DNA from: Saprospiraceae bacterium
Lineage (GTDB): Bacteria; Bacteroidota; Bacteroidia; Chitinophagales; Saprospiraceae
Length of the DNA: 37,042 nt
Reading direction: 5' to 3'
NCBI GenBank assembly: GCA_019634045.1
Contig: JAHQWA010000607.1
Coordinates: 1 to 37,042, forward strand
Below the pieces are notes generated by a model. That model did not search any database and was not told where the DNA came from. It saw only the letters and a program-made list of their open reading frames with translations. Below are positions 35,132 to 37,042 of the stretch, piece after piece. The first letter of the stretch is position 1. Each line of letters opens with the position of its first letter. The translations under genes and the position numbers were made by a program.

Positions 35132-36013
35132 TCAGAAAATAGTATTGGGCGTGCCTTGTAACTCCCCGGCAAAAAGAGCAATTATATTTCCAAAATAATA
35201 TTCATTGATGATGTGATAATGGTAAATTTCCTCCCCGTCACTATGTGGAGTTACACCAAAATGCCCCCCAGACTCGTCTAAGTCGGTAGGATAAGAGCCA
35301 TCCATCTCTTTTCTCCCATAAATCAAAAACCCATCCGACATAATCCCTACTAATTTTTCGTCATCGTGAGAAAGTACGGTGTTCTCAGGAACATCATAAG
35401 CCTCTATATGATAGTGATAACCGGAAGGGCCATTATGCGCTCCGGCATAATCAAAAGTTTCAACGATCATTTCTTCTAAAGGTCTATTCGGGCCTTCTAA
35501 ATCATTGAAAATAGGAACCCCAGTGACAGCAATACCAATAGCTCCTAAGCCCGTTACTGTACTGGTGGGCGCTATTTCTGGCACAATTGGTACGGTAAGC
35601 GTAAAACTACGATTACCCGCAATACGACCAGGTGTCTGCCGAACGGCCACCACAGGGTCTATATATAGCGGTGCCGTTTCCTCCCAATAAGGAGATGTAT
35701 GATTCGGCAATCCATTTGACTCGATAGTGACTTCATTTCCATCAAATGATATAATCACCGCATCGGGATTAAATTCATCAAAGGCAGAGAGAGGCGTACT
35801 AGCAAGACCTGTATCATTTGGGTCGGTATCATCATCGACGTAACCATCAGGTTGATCACATGACATAAGACTTACACTTGGATTACCTAGTCCATCACCG
35901 TCGGCATCTTCATACCAAATGGTTTCAATACAGGAATCTTCGTCATCTTTACAAGATGTAAGGAATAGAGCAGTTCCCAGAAGCAGTAAAATTGAGCATT
36001 TTAGATAATTCAT
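35132..36013 (-). CDS. YHYH-domain lipoprotein
   Basis: The 293-residue product has lipobox LTSC (Cys21), a calcium-binding-like DADGDGLGNP (36-45) as in thrombospondin type 3 repeats, and two histidine-rich motifs, GYHYH (198-202) and YHYH (264-267), that define the YHYH domain. The function of this domain is not established to my knowledge; the histidines suggest metal (copper or iron) binding. It lies upstream of a MORN-repeat lipoprotein on the same strand and is divergent from a LytS-type sensor kinase, suggesting the three form a signalling and envelope module. Confidence 0.88.
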   Translation of the reverse strand: MNYLKCSILLLLGTALFLTSCKDDEDSCIETIWYEDADGDGLGNPSVSLMSCDQPDGYVDDDTDPNDTGLASTPLSAFDEFNPDAVIISFDGNEVTIESNGLPNHTSPYWEETAPLYIDPVVAVRQTPGRIAGNRSFTLTVPIVPEIAPTSTVTGLGAIGIAVTGVPIFNDLEGPNRPLEEMIVETFDYAGAHNGPSGYHYHIEAYDVPENTVLSHDDEKLVGIMSDGFLIYGRKEMDGSYPTDLDESGGHFGVTPHSDGEEIYHYHIINEYYFGNIIALFAGELQGTPNTIF

Positions 36014-36313
36014 TTGATTGTTTTATGCATTAAGAATATTTCACTTTCGTCCCGAATATCTTTAGCGGCTGGTATCTTATGTGATTGATTCTCAAGTCTG
36101 AGTATGGATCTATTTTTTAGTTCATTTTCATCACCAAAATTCTCTAGTATAGAATTAAATATAGGCCATATTTAAGTCTAGAACTTGAGCTTTCAGTGAA
36201 TGGGTAATAGTTTTCAGTGGATGGGTAATGATATCCGTTGAATCGTTTTATTCCTCGATCTCAAACGTGTAAATTTAAGGGGGGAGCAAAATATATTTTA
36301 CTTTCTTTGCTAT
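36014..36313. other. Divergent regulatory region, YHYH and histidine kinase
   Basis: No gene is present. The region carries the 21-bp-period direct repeats at 36191-36248 and, for the kinase, TAAATTTA at 36270-36277, one mismatch from TAnnTTTG and 37 bp before the start. No clear -7 box was found for the YHYH gene. Confidence 0.5.
36191..36248. promoter_or_regulatory. Direct repeats with 21-bp period (LytTR-like operator)
   Basis: tttcagtgaatgggtaat (36191-36208) is repeated at 36212-36229 with one difference. A third, degenerate copy in the same register starts at 36233 and agrees at 9 of 16 positions. Direct repeats spaced by two helical turns are the usual form of LytTR-regulator sites, and the adjacent gene is a LytS-type kinase, whose partners are usually LytTR regulators. 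Confidence 0.55.
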
Positions 36314-37042
36314 ATGTATATCTTTAAAAGATACCTATTTCAGGTGCTATTTTGGTTAGGAGTTTGGTGCTTGGTTTGGATGTCGATTGGCTTCGAACTA
36401 CGTTTTATTCGAGCGAACGGCCTATCCTTTGTACTGCAAGCCCTCCTTCTTTTTGTAGTGATATATTATGCTGTGCCGAAATTCCTACTCAAAAAAAAAT
36501 ACATTTACTTTTTACTGTCCATTGTCCCTTTAATTGTGTTAGCTGCCTACCTCGGTACTGTTCTCGGCCCAGATCCAATGAGGCGAGCCTCCACGGCACG
36601 AATTGGTGCAGGACCTCCCCTAATGGCATCGCGTTCTTTTCGGCAACTTTTAATCCTATCTATTCCCTGTCTTTCAGCGATACTCATAGAAACCTTTGCT
36701 TACGCCCAACAAAAAGAGAAGAGTGAGATTTTATCCAGAATGGAATTAGTGAAAAGTGAGCTGAAGTTCTTAAAAATGCAGATCAACCCACATTTTTTAT
36801 TTAATGCGCTGAATAATATTTACGCATTATCCGTCACAAATTCCGATAAAACACAAGAGGGAATTAGCACCCTTTCTTTGATGCTCAGATATGTATTGTA
36901 TGATTGTGAACAACCAGCGGTTCCGCTACAAAAGGAACTAGAGTATATCACAAACTTTATCGAGTTATTTAAGCTCAAAAGCAGCGAAGCGTTCAATATT
37001 ACTTTTATCGAAGAGGTAGAAGCTGCCGAACGCTTGGTCCCC
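36314..37042 (+). CDS. LytS/YehU-type sensor histidine kinase, 3' truncated by window end
   Basis: The frame starts at ATG 36314 and runs off the window, giving 243 residues. Two or more hydrophobic segments (VLFWLGVWCLVW, LQALLLFVVIYYAV, IYFLLSIVPLIVL) are followed by a coiled stretch and the family signature NPHFLFNALNN with phosphorylatable His160. The ATP-binding domain lies beyond the window. Such kinases usually pair with a LytTR response regulator encoded just downstream, which fits the 21-bp repeats upstream. Divergent from the YHYH gene. It should sit in the cytoplasmic membrane; its signal is unknown. Confidence 0.9.
   Translation, partial: MYIFKRYLFQVLFWLGVWCLVWMSIGFELRFIRANGLSFVLQALLLFVVIYYAVPKFLLKKKYIYFLLSIVPLIVLAAYLGTVLGPDPMRRASTARIGAGPPLMASRSFRQLLILSIPCLSAILIETFAYAQQKEKSEILSRMELVKSELKFLKMQINPHFLFNALNNIYALSVTNSDKTQEGISTLSLMLRYVLYDCEQPAVPLQKELEYITNFIELFKLKSSEAFNITFIEEVEAAERLVP

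Noticed and set aside
36352..36726. 124-codon plus-strand frame
   Set aside because: It is a shadow of the histidine kinase frame starting at 36314, whose signature NPHFLFNALNN is decisive.
1..37042. CRISPR array, prophage or insertion sequence
   Set aside because: No regular repeat-spacer array, transposase, integrase or phage structural gene was seen.

Overview
The window looks like chromosomal DNA of a Bacteroidota bacterium, most likely in or near the Saprospiraceae/Lewinella group. Reasons: a PorP/SprF-type outer-membrane protein of type IX secretion, a trigger factor with a degenerate PPIase domain, many lipoproteins, near absence of strong Shine-Dalgarno sequences, and several promoter boxes matching the Bacteroidota -7 consensus TAnnTTTG. 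Family assignments come from reading the translations; no database search was possible.

Layout. 1-1227: gene-free DNA, tRNA-Leu(UAG) with promoter and terminator, and a small repeat cluster. 1228-4892: tig, clpP, clpX (protein folding and proteolysis), with terminators after clpP and clpX. 5195-7269 (-): NTF2-like lipoprotein and sulfatase. 7472-8239: truA, followed by a gene-poor stretch with a decayed reading frame. 9014-13578 (+): a tight five-gene block of an ornithine-cyclodeaminase-like NAD(P) enzyme, a class I/II aminotransferase, a threonine-dehydratase-like enzyme, a metalloprotein-like lipoprotein and a ClpP-fold lipoprotein. 13633-15726 (-): LD-carboxypeptidase and dipeptide epimerase, a murein-peptide recycling pair. 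15909-21699 (-): PorP/SprF protein, cytoplasmic trypsin-like protease with zinc ribbon, OmpA-family lectin-like protein, NarL/LuxR response regulator and TetR regulator. 21927-25880: rpsT (-), sucA (+), helical lipoprotein (-). 26321-30611: LMW protein-tyrosine phosphatase (-), trkA-trkH (+), and a cyclic-nucleotide-binding/AlbA_2 fusion (-). 30821-34330: secreted amidohydrolase (-), mtnA (+) and tag (+). 34419-37042: MORN-repeat lipoprotein broken at an A10 run (-), YHYH lipoprotein (-), and a divergent LytS-type histidine kinase cut by the window end.

Strongest observations. (1) A CCCA-N2-TGGG palindrome lies upstream of both the LuxR-type regulator and the OmpA gene, at the same 31.5-bp distance from a candidate -7 box, which suggests a small autoregulated regulon. 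(2) A 21-bp-period direct repeat between the YHYH gene and the LytS-type kinase looks like a LytTR operator. (3) The five-gene PLP/NAD block resembles parts of the hydroxyectoine (EutB/EutC) and beta-hydroxyaspartate (BhcB/BhcD) pathways, but is paired with two exported proteins of unknown role. (4) Two unusual architectures: trypsin/zinc ribbon/YbjN-like, and cNMP-binding/AlbA_2. (5) The MORN gene may be phase-variable or slippage-controlled. Most of the remaining content is ordinary housekeeping.
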